Shown one piece after another: positions 17,643 to 27,911 of a DNA stretch of 64,000 nt (the stretch's first letter is position 1; the number at the start of each line of letters is the position of its first letter). The DNA lies in contig NZ_CP036268.1 in NCBI RefSeq assembly GCF_007744515.1, positions 2,891,712-2,955,711 of the forward strand, in the 5' to 3' direction. Made by a program: the position numbers and the translations under genes. This DNA comes from Stratiformator vulcanicus. Lineage in GTDB: Bacteria > Planctomycetota > Planctomycetia > Planctomycetales > Planctomycetaceae. A model generated the notes under the pieces. It was not told where the DNA came from and ran no database searches. It saw nothing but the letters and a program-made list of their open reading frames with translations.

Positions 17643-17699
17643 GCGGGTTGTGCCCGACGAAACGCGGCAACGCTAGCGAACGCGGCGGGCACAGCCCGC
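17643..17699. repeat. Inverted repeat after the secreted-protein gene
   Basis: GCGGGTTGTGCCCG (17643-17656) and CGGGCACAGCCCGC (17686-17699) pair over 14 bp with one wobble. It lies 40 bp past the stop of the 17741-19267 gene. No U-tract follows, so it is a dispersed palindrome or a weak stop signal. Confidence 0.7.
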
Positions 17700-17740
17700 A
17701 CTACGTTGCTCGACGAAATTAATGCGAAGGGACTTCTCGA

Positions 17741-19267
17741 TCAGCGAACCGGGGCGACTTTGAGGATCGTCGCCTTGGGTCGCGAGAGGTCAATCGTCAG
17801 CGGCTCAGGCGTCACGACGCGGGTGACATTTCCCGCGCGGTCGCGAGCGTTGAGGCGAACGAAGACCCGCTCGGGCAGACCGGTGCCGAGTTCCCAGAGG
17901 TACCCGCCGCGGTCTTCCATCCAAGGCGTGATCGGCTCCCACGGTCCCTCCGGCGAAGCCGAGTATGCCAGCGAGACACACTTCTGAGTGGGGTTGGGAT
18001 CATCGACGGTCCATCGCAACAGAACGCGACCGAAGTTCTTACCGCGACCCTGCTCTGGCGCGAACAGGTCAGCCTTCGGCCCGGTCAGGTCGACGACAAT
18101 TGCGATGTCGGGGTCCTCGCCCGGTTGCGGCGGGCTGTCAACCAGTCCGACACCGCTGCGGACGCGGATGCTGAAACCGTAAGCGCCCTCGGAAGGCACT
18201 TCGACTTCGAACGGACTTTCGCGATCTTCATCGACGCCGTAGCGAAACCAAGTCCGGCCTTCATCTTGCGTGACGAAAAATTCGACCGCTCCAATCCCCG
18301 AAGGCCCGACGTCATCGATCTGGTAATCGATCGTAAATTGCTTGGTGCCGACCGTGCGGACGCCCCCGGCGTCGATCGGGTCGGGTTGGCTATCCGGAAC
18401 AAGTCCGTCCGATGAGTTGCCGAAGCTCTGAGAGCGTTCTGCTTTCTGTGAACCGTTCGACGTGAATTGCGGTGATGGCAACTGTCGACCCGGCATCGTC
18501 AACGGAGTCAACTGCGGCAGCGACCCGCCATCCTGCGAGATGTATCGGTCGCGACGGCTGGCGATCGGACCGTCCAATTCGTCCGGCGGGAGCAGCGGCA
18601 CGGTTCCGGTATCGAAGAAAGGAGAGTCGTTTTCCGCTTGCGACGAAACAATGGCGTCGCTGCTTTCAACGGTGTTTCCGGCGAGATCCGCGATCGTGCC
18701 GCGAACGGCCACTTCTGTCCCGGCCGGGACATTCCAAGCGGTTTGACCGGCGGCTTGCGGGACGACTCGCACCGGCAGCCAACGCTGCTGCTGCCCCTGT
18801 TGGAACTCCAGGCGAATCGACTGCACGTCGAGGTAGGCATCACGACCCTGCCATGACAGGCGGACCTGATCAGGCCGGACTCGCCGAATTTTCACATCCA
18901 ATTGCGGCTGAACGGTATCGACAACGACCTTTAATCCGGCGGTCAGTTGACGGGTCGCCGGGTGCATCCCTCCGGCGCGATCGATCGTCCGTACGGAAAA
19001 CCAGTACTCCCCGTCGCCGTCAGCTTCATAGAGGAAGCGTGCCGTCGCCGGAGCGACTGATTGAGCCATCTTCCATTTCAGACCGCGGTCGGTCGAAACA
19101 TATAGTCGGACTTCCCGCGCACCCAAGCGCTCCATCTCTGCTTCATTGAAGCGGTATGGAATGCGGAATTTGGATTTGTTGGTATGCACCGCATCGTCGG
19201 CGGTCGCGGTCGCTCCGATCAGAGCAAAACCGGCGGTCAGAACGATGATCCGGAGAACGTTGGTCAT
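17741..19267 (-). CDS. Large secreted protein with beta-sandwich-like segments
   Basis: Hypothetical, 508 aa. An N-terminal signal peptide (about residues 1-23, ending TATA-DDAV). The body alternates beta-rich segments with recurring phrases: LYVSTDRGLKWKM and FFVTQDEGRTWFRYG, RTIDRAGGM, TIADLAGNT and NARDRAGNV. These resemble Ig/Fn3-like repeats that keep a D-x-A-G-N turn. A low-complexity Pro/Ser/Gln linker separates the halves (about residues 230-310). It is likely periplasmic or cell-surface. No catalytic motif is seen. Confidence 0.7.
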   Translation of the reverse strand: MTNVLRIIVLTAGFALIGATATADDAVHTNKSKFRIPYRFNEAEMERLGAREVRLYVSTDRGLKWKMAQSVAPATARFLYEADGDGEYWFSVRTIDRAGGMHPATRQLTAGLKVVVDTVQPQLDVKIRRVRPDQVRLSWQGRDAYLDVQSIRLEFQQGQQQRWLPVRVVPQAAGQTAWNVPAGTEVAVRGTIADLAGNTVESSDAIVSSQAENDSPFFDTGTVPLLPPDELDGPIASRRDRYISQDGGSLPQLTPLTMPGRQLPSPQFTSNGSQKAERSQSFGNSSDGLVPDSQPDPIDAGGVRTVGTKQFTIDYQIDDVGPSGIGAVEFFVTQDEGRTWFRYGVDEDRESPFEVEVPSEGAYGFSIRVRSGVGLVDSPPQPGEDPDIAIVVDLTGPKADLFAPEQGRGKNFGRVLLRWTVDDPNPTQKCVSLAYSASPEGPWEPITPWMEDRGGYLWELGTGLPERVFVRLNARDRAGNVTRVVTPEPLTIDLSRPKATILKVAPVR

Positions 19268-19766
19268 GGCAGTGTCCCGGTGAAACCGGTTTCATTCGAC
19301 GGCCCGTCACGGCAAGGTTGCGCAACATCTACCCGCTGCCGGTCGGCGGCCTTACCGGTTGTATCGACCTTTCCAATCGGATCGCTTGAGCCGATCGTGT
19401 CAGTCAGAGGACGAAGTTCGAGACGATCCACGTCAAACCGATGCAGTTCCCTTGTCGCCTGTCGGGAGCTGCCGTTCCAAAATTCTCTGAACTTCAATCT
19501 TCGCGCGCATCGCGATTGCAAGTATTACACGCTCGGTCGATGGATGATCGCATCTCACCTCGGAGGAGACTGCTATCGAATTAGACCCTCTTCGCCAGCA
19601 AATTGGCTCGAAATAGAGTCGATGCCGGTCGAGAGTTTCTGTTCACATCGATCACTCAATCCGAATTGGAAGACTTCCGGCACGGGAATCGCGATCGTTG
19701 TTGACCGTTCCACGATGAATCTCAGGACACCGGGTTGTCGAGGCGAATCGATCGCTCGATAATCAA
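19268..19766. other. Spacer between divergent genes
   Basis: About 500 bp without a supported gene. It should hold divergent promoters for the secreted-protein gene (minus) and the SHOCT protein (plus). The short frames on either strand lack ribosome sites and protein-like composition. Confidence 0.45.
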
Positions 19767-20156
19767 GTGGACCGGGTTTTGGAGTGGGTGAGGACTGTGC
19801 CAACGCTGCAAGATTATGCCGACGCGATGGTGAAAGGTTCACCGTCGGAATGGGCAGCCACGATTGCGGGGATGACTTTTGTCGGCTTTGCCGTCTGGGT
19901 CATGATGCAATGCCGTCAGTGGTGGCGCGATGATGACGATCCTGCAGCGACCGACGCACAGATGCTGATTCATCTTCGAGAATTGAAAGAGCGAGGTGAG
20001 ATCACAGAGGAGGAATACCGATCTGTTCGAAGTCGGGTTTCCATCGACGCGTCGTCCATCGGGCCGGCCTCAGTAAATACTGAGTCGAGCCGGACGTCGA
20101 GATCGCCAACGGATTCAGGGGAACCCACACCAAACGAAGTCGGCCGGTCGGATTGA
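19767..20156 (+). CDS. Small membrane protein with SHOCT-like domain
   Basis: About 129 aa. One transmembrane segment (about residues 30-48, IAGMTFVGFAVWVMM) is followed by an acidic DDDD stretch and a SHOCT-type short helical hairpin (LRELKERGEITEEEYRSVRS, about residues 69-90), then a Ser/Thr/Pro-rich tail. SHOCT domains are thought to mediate oligomerisation. The start is uncertain: GTG 19767 has no good ribosome site, and later TTG/GTG codons are possible. Confidence 0.6.
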   Translation: MDRVLEWVRTVPTLQDYADAMVKGSPSEWAATIAGMTFVGFAVWVMMQCRQWWRDDDDPAATDAQMLIHLRELKERGEITEEEYRSVRSRVSIDASSIGPASVNTESSRTSRSPTDSGEPTPNEVGRSD

Positions 20157-20302
20157 ATGATTGATCCGACCGCAACCGCGAACATAGATTAGCAATTGAT
20201 TCACCGGACGGCTGGCAACGGCGATTCAGCGGGCATGGAAGCGCGCAGGGAGGTCAAAGGGACCGTCGAAGCTCCGCACGCACCAACACCGAAGGATACC
20301 TG

Positions 20303-21586
<1,284 letters not shown>

Positions 21587-21615
21587 GCAGGTCGGATGAT
21601 CACTCGAATACGGAC

Positions 21616-21644
21616 AAGCCTCGCCTTCGGGCGAGGCTTTTTTT
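21616..21644 (+). terminator. Intrinsic terminator after clpX
   Basis: A 10-bp stem (AAGCCTCGCC 21616-21625 with GGCGAGGCTT 21630-21639) closed by a TTCG tetraloop and followed by a T-run to 21644. Confidence 0.93.
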
Positions 21645-21756
21645 CGCTCAGAAATTTACCCAATTTAAGCCGTTATCCAGAACGGATTTGCGAATTCCAT
21701 GAGTTTGGAGTTAAACTAAACGTATGCGATTATCTTGATTAAGGGTGCGAGTACCG

Positions 21757-22620
21757 ATGCGTATCGAACTGGAACTCGCCCGCGCGGCGAAAGCAAGTGT
21801 GAAGCGGGTCGTCCTGCGGGCTACCACTTTGGTTGGTCGAAGCAAAGAGTGCGATCTGCGGATCGCCTCTTCACGGATTAGCCGCAAGCACTGCCGGATC
21901 CATATCGAAGACGGAGCTGTCCGCGTCACGGACCTCGGCAGCTCCAACGGTACTTATGTCGATTCCGACAAAGTTCTCAGCGGTGAAACGGTCACATTGC
22001 TGCCCGGCGCCAAAATCTCACTGGGCGGAATCAAATTTGTCGTCAATTATGATCCGGACGCGGTTGAAGAGACGGTTTCCGAAGCGAAGCCGGATGAATC
22101 GGCACACTCGACCGTCCAGTTCGACCACGACGAAATCGCAACGGCCGTCGCGACAACGCCCGATGCTGAAGACGAGTTACCGTACACGGCGGCAGTCTCT
22201 GACGAAGCCAGTGTTGAGGCCAGCGTCGAAGCCAATGTCGCAGCCCCTTCAGACAGCGATGTCGCCGGCGCGGAAACGACTCGCTTCAAGTTGGACGACA
22301 TTGATATCGGCGATTTCGATGAGTCCGCATCCGGCGACGCGGACGGGGAAGAGCGATTCGATTCCGAAGAGATCGAAATCGACGCCGACGACCTTCTGGT
22401 CGAGGAGGATGAGAGTGAAGAGGTCGCCGCCTCCAGTAAAGAAGTTACCGTCGCTGCTGACGATTCTGATGGTGATCAGCAGGCGTATTTCGGCGGTGAT
22501 GACGACGAAGATGCGGTGGCTGACTTCCTCCTGAATGACGATGATGGCGAGGGCGAGGAACAGTCGGCCGGGATGTCGGATGAGTTGGGTGACTTCCTCA
22601 AGCAACTCGAAAATAAATAG
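21757..22620 (+). CDS. FHA domain protein with acidic tail
   Basis: A 287-aa protein. Residues 1-95 form a phosphothreonine-binding FHA domain: LVGRSKECDLRI, SSRISRKHCRI, LGSSNGTYV and LLPGAKISLGGIKFVV hold the conserved Gly-Arg, Ser, His and Asn residues. The remaining about 190 residues are very acidic, Ala/Ser-containing and probably disordered, with several Thr sites that could be phosphorylated. It ends DELGDFLKQLENK. It is presumably an adaptor in Ser/Thr kinase signalling, which is expanded in planctomycetes. ATG 21757 is preferred; GTG 21745 is in frame. Confidence 0.88.
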   Translation: MRIELELARAAKASVKRVVLRATTLVGRSKECDLRIASSRISRKHCRIHIEDGAVRVTDLGSSNGTYVDSDKVLSGETVTLLPGAKISLGGIKFVVNYDPDAVEETVSEAKPDESAHSTVQFDHDEIATAVATTPDAEDELPYTAAVSDEASVEASVEANVAAPSDSDVAGAETTRFKLDDIDIGDFDESASGDADGEERFDSEEIEIDADDLLVEEDESEEVAASSKEVTVAADDSDGDQQAYFGGDDDEDAVADFLLNDDDGEGEEQSAGMSDELGDFLKQLENK

Positions 22621-22700
22621 GGACGACCGCACGGTCACTATTCGACCGGGGCAAGTCTGTTCCCGATTGCGACCGAAAGTCAGCACCGCGTCGAATCACG

Positions 22701-23084
22701 ATGAGTGAACCTTCTGTCGATCACGCTCCTCGTGGATTCATCGCAGTCAGCCTGAGTGATGATCTCTTTCTGGGGCCTGTCATCCGCTCCGCCTGTGATT
22801 CGGCCGGCGGTGAACTTCGCTCAATGGCCACGAGAGCGTTCCCGGAAACGCAGTTCGATTTCGATGTGCTTATCGCCGACTTGCAATCCGTGTCGGCGCA
22901 TCTGAACGACGTTCTGGAACGGGCACATCAGGCAAATGCCCTGACCATTGGGTATGCCCCGCACGTCCGCGGTGATCTGTTTCAAGCCGCGCGCGGGGCC
23001 GGGTTCGACCACGTTCTGCCGAAGTCGAAACTGCAATCGGAATTGCCCAAATTACTGCGACTGGTCGAGCCACCGTCGAAATAG
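22701..23084 (+). CDS. Receiver-like hypothetical protein
   Basis: A 127-aa protein resembling a degenerate response-regulator fold: a first strand GFIAVSLSDDLFLGPVIRSA, a central strand FDVLIADLQSV with an Asp at the phospho-acceptor position, ALTIGYAPHV, and the terminal GFDHVLPKSKLQSELPKLL with a Lys where receivers have theirs. The paired N-terminal acidic residues are only partly kept. There is no output domain. It is downstream of the FHA gene (80 bp) and may be co-transcribed. Confidence 0.6.
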   Translation: MSEPSVDHAPRGFIAVSLSDDLFLGPVIRSACDSAGGELRSMATRAFPETQFDFDVLIADLQSVSAHLNDVLERAHQANALTIGYAPHVRGDLFQAARGAGFDHVLPKSKLQSELPKLLRLVEPPSK

Positions 23085-23100
23085 GCTGGCCGATTGCTCT

Positions 23101-24894
23101 CTATCGTGCCTTCAAGCCGAACGCGGCGGCCACTTTTTCGACGGCGGGCTTGCCGGCATCTCCGGCCACAACCGCGCTGAACCGGACTTCACTCGTGTTG
23201 ATGAGCGATATGTTCGCCCCTTGCTCGGCGAGCGCGCGAAACATCACACGGCCGACACTGGTGTGCGTTCGCAGTCCGATCCCCGTCACGGAAATTTTGG
23301 CGATTTCTTTTTCGAAAGAGAGTTCGCAATTCGGCCACGTTTCACTGACCTCGCGGCCGAGCAACAGACACCGATCCAAGTCACTGCGAAGGACGGTAAA
23401 CGAGACGTTCGCGCGCCCCTGCTGACTGACGTTTTGCACGATCATGTCGACGACAACGGCGCCCTCGGCGACCGCTTCGAACAAATCGGCCAGTACCCCG
23501 GGCCGGTCCGGAACGTTCGAAAACGTGACCCGGCTTTGCAAATCGTCGAGTCGCACTTCGCTCACAACGATGTCTTCCATCCCGGCTAAGCCGCGAACCG
23601 TCGCATCTTCGGTTTCCGCATCGGCCGCGATTGAAGCGGAACCGACTTCACGGCGAACGCCGACAGCCGGTTCGGCGGTAATCTCCTCGTGAAGCGCAAA
23701 TGCTTTATGGATGGCTCGGACCGCATCGACGCTGCGATCACGATCGACGAGGACTGAGATTTTAATTTCACTGGTCGTCACGATTCCGATGTTGATGCCC
23801 GCATCGGCGAGGGTGCGGAACATCAGGGCCGCGACTCCGGTATGTCGCGACATGCCGATTCCGACTACCGACACCTTCGACAGGTTCGTCCCGCTGACGA
23901 CTCGCCCTTGGCCGAGCACTTCCACGGCTCGTTCCGCGGCTGTGAGCGTTTCGGCCAATTCTGCTTCGGGGACCGAGAACGAGACCTCCGCCACTCCGCC
24001 GGAGCCGACATCCTGCACGACCATGTCGATCGGAATCTTTCGCTCTTCCATCTGCGTGAAGATCTGATCCATTACGCCGGGGCGGTCGGGGAGATCGAGT
24101 AGCGTGACGCGAGATTCACTTTTGACCAACGCCACGCCGGTGACGACCGGTGCGGTTTGGTCGTCGAGCGCGGTGATCAACGTCCCTTCGCCCTCGCCGA
24201 GCGCCGGGCGAACTCGAATGGGAACGTGGTATTTCTTCGCGAATTCGATGGATCGCGAGTGCATCACCCCCGCACCGAGACTCGCGAGTTCGAGCATTTC
24301 TTCGTAGGCAATTTTTTCGATCTTCCGAGCTTCGGCCACAACCCGCGGGTCGGTTGTGTAGACACCTTCGACATCGGTGAATATTTCACAGACATCGGCC
24401 CGCAAAACGGCGGCAAGGGCCGTAGCTGTCAGATCGCTCCCACCTCGCCCGAGCGTCGTGATGTTGCCGTGTTCGTCGTAACCTTGGAATCCGGCTGCGA
24501 CGACGATCTGCCCGGCCTCCAAAGCAGCCTGGATCCGACCGGTATCGATCGATCGGATACGCGCTTTCGAGTGCGACCCGTCCGTCGTGATCCCGAGTTG
24601 CCCGCCGGTAAAACTCATGGCCGAAACGCCGAGAGATTGAATCGCCATCGACGCCAAGGCGATCGTTTCCTGCTCCCCGGTTGAGAGCAGCACGTCCATC
24701 TCTCGGGCCGGCGGCGTGTCCGTAATTTCAGCCGCCAGGCCGACCAGTTCGTCGGTCTTTTTTCCTCGAGCACTCACGACCAGGACAACCTGATGGCCCT
24801 CGCGATGGACGGCGACTGCCCGCGCAGCCGCGTTTCGAATCTTCGTCGCGTCGGCCACACTCGTGCCGCCGAATTTCTGCACCACAATCGACAA
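23101..24894 (-). CDS. lysC: Aspartate kinase with four ACT domains
   Basis: It phosphorylates aspartate, the entry to Lys, Thr, Met and diaminopimelate synthesis. The 597-aa protein has an N-terminal kinase domain (IVVQKFGGTSVADATKIRNA, SFTGGQLGI, GRGGSDLTATALAAVL, FTDVEGVYTTDPR), then two tandem ACT pairs: SRVTLLDLPDRPGV / KVSVVGIGMSRHTGVAA and SRVTFSNVPDRPGV / KISVTGIGLRTHTSVGR. Most bacterial enzymes are about 400-450 aa with one pair; the four-ACT form is known from cyanobacteria. I start it at TTG 24894, directly before the conserved SIVVQKFGG, with GGGAG about 10 nt upstream. TTG 24930 is the alternative. Confidence 0.95.
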   Translation of the reverse strand: MSIVVQKFGGTSVADATKIRNAAARAVAVHREGHQVVLVVSARGKKTDELVGLAAEITDTPPAREMDVLLSTGEQETIALASMAIQSLGVSAMSFTGGQLGITTDGSHSKARIRSIDTGRIQAALEAGQIVVAAGFQGYDEHGNITTLGRGGSDLTATALAAVLRADVCEIFTDVEGVYTTDPRVVAEARKIEKIAYEEMLELASLGAGVMHSRSIEFAKKYHVPIRVRPALGEGEGTLITALDDQTAPVVTGVALVKSESRVTLLDLPDRPGVMDQIFTQMEERKIPIDMVVQDVGSGGVAEVSFSVPEAELAETLTAAERAVEVLGQGRVVSGTNLSKVSVVGIGMSRHTGVAALMFRTLADAGINIGIVTTSEIKISVLVDRDRSVDAVRAIHKAFALHEEITAEPAVGVRREVGSASIAADAETEDATVRGLAGMEDIVVSEVRLDDLQSRVTFSNVPDRPGVLADLFEAVAEGAVVVDMIVQNVSQQGRANVSFTVLRSDLDRCLLLGREVSETWPNCELSFEKEIAKISVTGIGLRTHTSVGRVMFRALAEQGANISLINTSEVRFSAVVAGDAGKPAVEKVAAAFGLKAR

Positions 24895-25003
24895 GGCGTA
24901 CTCACTCCCGAACAGCCGCTCAAAGGACAATCCCGCGCCAAGATATCACGGAGGAGAGTCAGTGAGAATTCAGCGGGCCGTCACTGGAGCAACGTGCGAT
25001 GCG

Positions 25004-25038
25004 AAAAAACCGCCGTGGAGTCGATGCTCCACGGCGGT
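25004..25038 (-). terminator. Intrinsic terminator before lysC
   Basis: A 12-bp stem (ACCGCCGTGGAG 25009-25020 with CTCCACGGCGGT 25027-25038) followed on the minus strand by U6. It ends the transcript of the amidotransferase-like gene, so lysC (minus, starting at 24894) needs its own promoter in the remaining about 110 bp. Confidence 0.92.
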
Positions 25039-25108
25039 CTTAAATTCGGCTACTTGTCGGCGCAAAGCCCGCCAACCTGCTGCCGCAGGCACAACCACAC
25101 GAAGTGTG

Positions 25109-25879
25109 TTAGGCGGCGCGGCGGCGGGTCATTGGCAGAACGGCCGGAGTGCTGGCCTTGGTTGCTTCGAGGAGGTGCTCAAAGACCTGCATGTCGAGAG
25201 CGGAAGCGGTGCTGCTTTCGGGATGCCACTGCACACCGACACAGAACCAATCTTCATCGGTCGACTCAATACCTTCGACTACGCCGTCCGGTGACGAAGC
25301 CGAGACGGTGAATTCCGGTGCGACATGATCAACGGCCATGTGGTGCTGACTATTGACTCTGATTTCGCCCGGTCCGTAGATGCGATCCATGCGAGTCCCC
25401 GGCACGATTTCGATCAGATGCCGCAGCTCACCCTCGACCGAATCTCGGTGGTGCAGGGCCTTGGGGATGTCTTCGGTCACGTGCTGATACAGCGATCCGC
25501 CGCACATCACATTCAGCAGTTGCATACCACCGCCGATCGCGAGAATCGGAAGCCGCATTTCGACGGCGATCCGGCAAAGCCGACGATCGAAGTCCTCGCG
25601 ACGCAACGGCATGTTTCGTGTCGCGGGATGACGCTCCATGCCCAGCCGAACGGGGTCAAGATCGAAGTTACAACCGCTGAGGATGACGCCGTCAGAGTCA
25701 CCGAGCAGTTGCTTGAGGTCGTCATCATCGGCGACCGGGGGCACGAGCACGGGAATCCCGCCGGCAGCCAGCACCGAATCATAATAGCCTGAGTTGTACC
25801 AGCTCAGCGCTGAAAGCTGCTTGGCGCTCCGGGCATCGCGGAAATCACCATTGATGAGAATTTGCGGTTTGCGTGACAT
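25109..25879 (-). CDS. Class I glutamine amidotransferase-like (peptidase C26) protein lacking the nucleophile
   Basis: A 256-aa protein of the gamma-glutamyl-GABA hydrolase (PuuD) fold. Family blocks include GVILSGCNFDLDP, PILAIGGGMQLLN, GGSLYQHV, VNSQHHMAVD and the His-Glu pair in VGVQWHPE. The nucleophile elbow, normally G-I-C-R-G, reads A-I-G-G-G: Gly116 replaces the catalytic Cys, so classical hydrolysis should be impossible. Cys126 lies ten residues on but not at the elbow. It may be a binding or regulatory pseudo-enzyme. Cys-less relatives occur in other bacteria as far as I recall. SD GGAAGGA is about 11 nt upstream. Confidence 0.85.
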   Translation of the reverse strand: MSRKPQILINGDFRDARSAKQLSALSWYNSGYYDSVLAAGGIPVLVPPVADDDDLKQLLGDSDGVILSGCNFDLDPVRLGMERHPATRNMPLRREDFDRRLCRIAVEMRLPILAIGGGMQLLNVMCGGSLYQHVTEDIPKALHHRDSVEGELRHLIEIVPGTRMDRIYGPGEIRVNSQHHMAVDHVAPEFTVSASSPDGVVEGIESTDEDWFCVGVQWHPESSTASALDMQVFEHLLEATKASTPAVLPMTRRRAA

Positions 25880-26456
25880 AGTAGCGGGTCCTTCCGAAGG
25901 TCAATGCACGTCTTGTGCACGGGAAATTGCGCAGGAAACATTCCGGCGCAGTCCTGTCAGCGGGTCAGCAGAATTGGGGATGTCGATTCGAGAAGAATCG
26001 AAGTCAAAGCTATGGCGCGGGGGAAGCAAAGCGACCGAGCGATGGTCAGAGACAGATGGCCTCCTCGTTGCCGGACCGATCGAAGTCGGTTCATTGTGCG
26101 GGATTCCTTTCCCATTTTGGGTCCGATCCTTCAGACCTTGTGGGCGACCAATTCCATCGGTCGCGGCGACAGTTCGCACTGCCTGAGTTGGCAGGGATAG
26201 TAAGTCTTGAAACCGCGTTGTCCACAATTTTCACGATCTTGTTGTGAAAAACTTATCGACATACAACAGATTGTGGTTTCAAAGGTTCATTCGAGACTGT
26301 GCGAACAGAGGGTCTCATCATGAATCTCTCAGCTCGACGCCATCCCAGAGCATGTCGAATCTGCCGATCGCAGTTCTGTCTTCAAAAGACAAATGGTGTC
26401 ACAATACGATCGCTGATCCGCATGAAGCGTCGGCGGGCGTTGCGAGGGTAAAAACA
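25880..26456. other. Divergent spacer with DnaA-box-like sites
   Basis: No gene is supported. Promoters for the amidotransferase-like gene (minus) and tsaE (plus) should lie here. An AT-rich patch at 26218-26280 contains TTGTCCACA (26218-26226) and TTATCGACA (26253-26261), each one base from the DnaA box TTATCCACA. Confidence 0.45.
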
Positions 26457-26933
26457 ATGAAAACATGGGATTTTGAAGCGACGAGCGTCGATGAGACCGC
26501 TCGATTTGGAACTGCGATTGCTGACTCCATCCGCGGCGGCGACGTCATCGGTTTGCGTGGAGATTTGGGAGCTGGCAAGACGACTCTGGTCAGTTCCGTA
26601 GCAGTCGCATTGGGCGTCCAAAGACACGAGATTTCCAGTCCGACGTTCGTGCTGTTGAAAGAGTATGCGGGGCGCATTCCGATCTATCACTTTGATGCGT
26701 ACCGGCTGGGTGATCCGGATGAGTTCACCGCTCTGGGTGCCGATGAACTGCTTGCTGACGAGGGGTTATGTCTGATCGAGTGGGTCGATCGGGTCGCCTC
26801 GTTGCTTCCGGCGGACCGATTGACGATCGATGCGATCACAACGGGCGTCGATTCGCGTCGTTTTCGACTGCAGTCGGGCGGGACACGTTCGACCGAGTTG
26901 CTCACATCCATTGCCATACATTGCAAAGATTGA
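26457..26933 (+). CDS. tsaE: tRNA N6-threonylcarbamoyladenosine synthesis ATPase
   Basis: The ATPase of the TsaBDE complex that makes t6A at position 37 of ANN-decoding tRNAs. The 158-aa protein has Walker A GDLGAGKTTL (about residue 37), SSPTFVLLKEY and the signature IYHFDAYRL, then a Walker B-like LCLIEWVDR. ATG 26457 follows GAGGG by nine bases; the longer frame from 26244 includes AT-rich non-coding DNA. scpA begins three bases after its stop, so the two are probably co-transcribed. Confidence 0.95.
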   Translation: MKTWDFEATSVDETARFGTAIADSIRGGDVIGLRGDLGAGKTTLVSSVAVALGVQRHEISSPTFVLLKEYAGRIPIYHFDAYRLGDPDEFTALGADELLADEGLCLIEWVDRVASLLPADRLTIDAITTGVDSRRFRLQSGGTRSTELLTSIAIHCKD

Positions 26934-26936
26934 ATT

Positions 26937-27818
26937 TTGATTCGCGGCTCGACCGCCTATGCTGACAAAGTTGCGTCTGTTCATCCAAGACTGCCGCCCT
27001 CGGAATTTCCCTTGTCCGACCCTGACCTGCAATCTCCGTTTTCGATTGACCTGCGCGAATATTGCGGGCCGCTCGACCTGCTGCTGCATTTGGTTCGGCG
27101 AAGCGAAGTCGATTTGCGGGAGATGCGACTGGCCGAACTCATGGGGCAATACGTCGCCTATGTCGATCTCGTCCGCACGATCGATGTCGATCTTGCCGGC
27201 GACTTCGTTCAGGCGGCCGGTACGCTGCTCGAAGTCAAAAGCCGAGTCGTTCTGCCCGGCGATGAGGTAGAGCAAGATGAAGAAACGCTGCTCGATCCTG
27301 CGGGAAGCGAAATCGTCGAGAGGTTGCTTGAATATGCCCGCTTTCGCGAAGCGGGGCAAAAACTGGCTTCGCAAGCTCAAACGTGGCGAGAGCGTTATCC
27401 GCGTCTCGATTCCGGGCGACCCGGCGTCGGGAAAGACCCAACGGCCGACCGGATCAAAGAGGTCGAATTGTGGGACCTCGTCAGCGCTTACTCACGGATG
27501 ACTCGTCCCGCCGAAGCGGAATCGGGATCGACGGCGATGGCCAAAGACGACACGCCGGTTTCCGTGCTTGTCGAACAACTCGCCGAACAGGCCCGACGGG
27601 ATGGCTCCGTTCGGTTCAGCGAATGTATTCGTGACCGCCAAGATCGCGGACGCGTCGTGGGGGTATTTCTGGCAATTCTCGAGTTATTGCGGCATCACCA
27701 GTTCCGGGCCGTTCAAACCGGGGATCACGGTGATATCGAAGTCACCCCGCCTGACACGCCGACCGACACGCCGACCCCGACGCTTTCGATCGCAGACGTC
27801 GGCAACGATGACGCGTAA
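26937..27818 (+). CDS. scpA: Segregation and condensation protein A
   Basis: The kleisin subunit bridging the SMC heads in bacterial condensin. The 293-aa product has the N-terminal signature YCGPLDLLLHLVRRSEVDLR, then VDLAGDFVQAAGTLLEVKSR, and a C-terminal winged-helix segment (VVGVFLAILELLRHHQFRAV). The start is uncertain: TTG 26937, directly after the tsaE stop, or TTG 27012 just before the conserved part. A Thr/Pro-rich tail (TDTPTDTPTPT-like) ends the protein. scpB, often next to it, is absent here. Confidence 0.93.
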   Translation: MIRGSTAYADKVASVHPRLPPSEFPLSDPDLQSPFSIDLREYCGPLDLLLHLVRRSEVDLREMRLAELMGQYVAYVDLVRTIDVDLAGDFVQAAGTLLEVKSRVVLPGDEVEQDEETLLDPAGSEIVERLLEYARFREAGQKLASQAQTWRERYPRLDSGRPGVGKDPTADRIKEVELWDLVSAYSRMTRPAEAESGSTAMAKDDTPVSVLVEQLAEQARRDGSVRFSECIRDRQDRGRVVGVFLAILELLRHHQFRAVQTGDHGDIEVTPPDTPTDTPTPTLSIADVGNDDA

Positions 27819-27911
27819 GATAAATTGACACTTAAAAAGTCTGCGGACGCTCATCTTTAACTTTGAGACTTAACTCTCACCACTCTACCAACGCCTTGCT
27901 TCAATCGACCA

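Noticed and set aside
19184-19762. Plus-strand 192-codon frame between the secreted protein and the SHOCT gene
   Set aside because: It overlaps the signal-peptide region of a better gene on the other strand, lacks a ribosome site, and its translation is low-quality Arg/Ser-rich sequence.
25901-26227. Open frames in the tsaE upstream spacer on both strands
   Set aside because: Three overlapping frames of similar length, no ribosome sites and no conserved motif; more likely promoter DNA.
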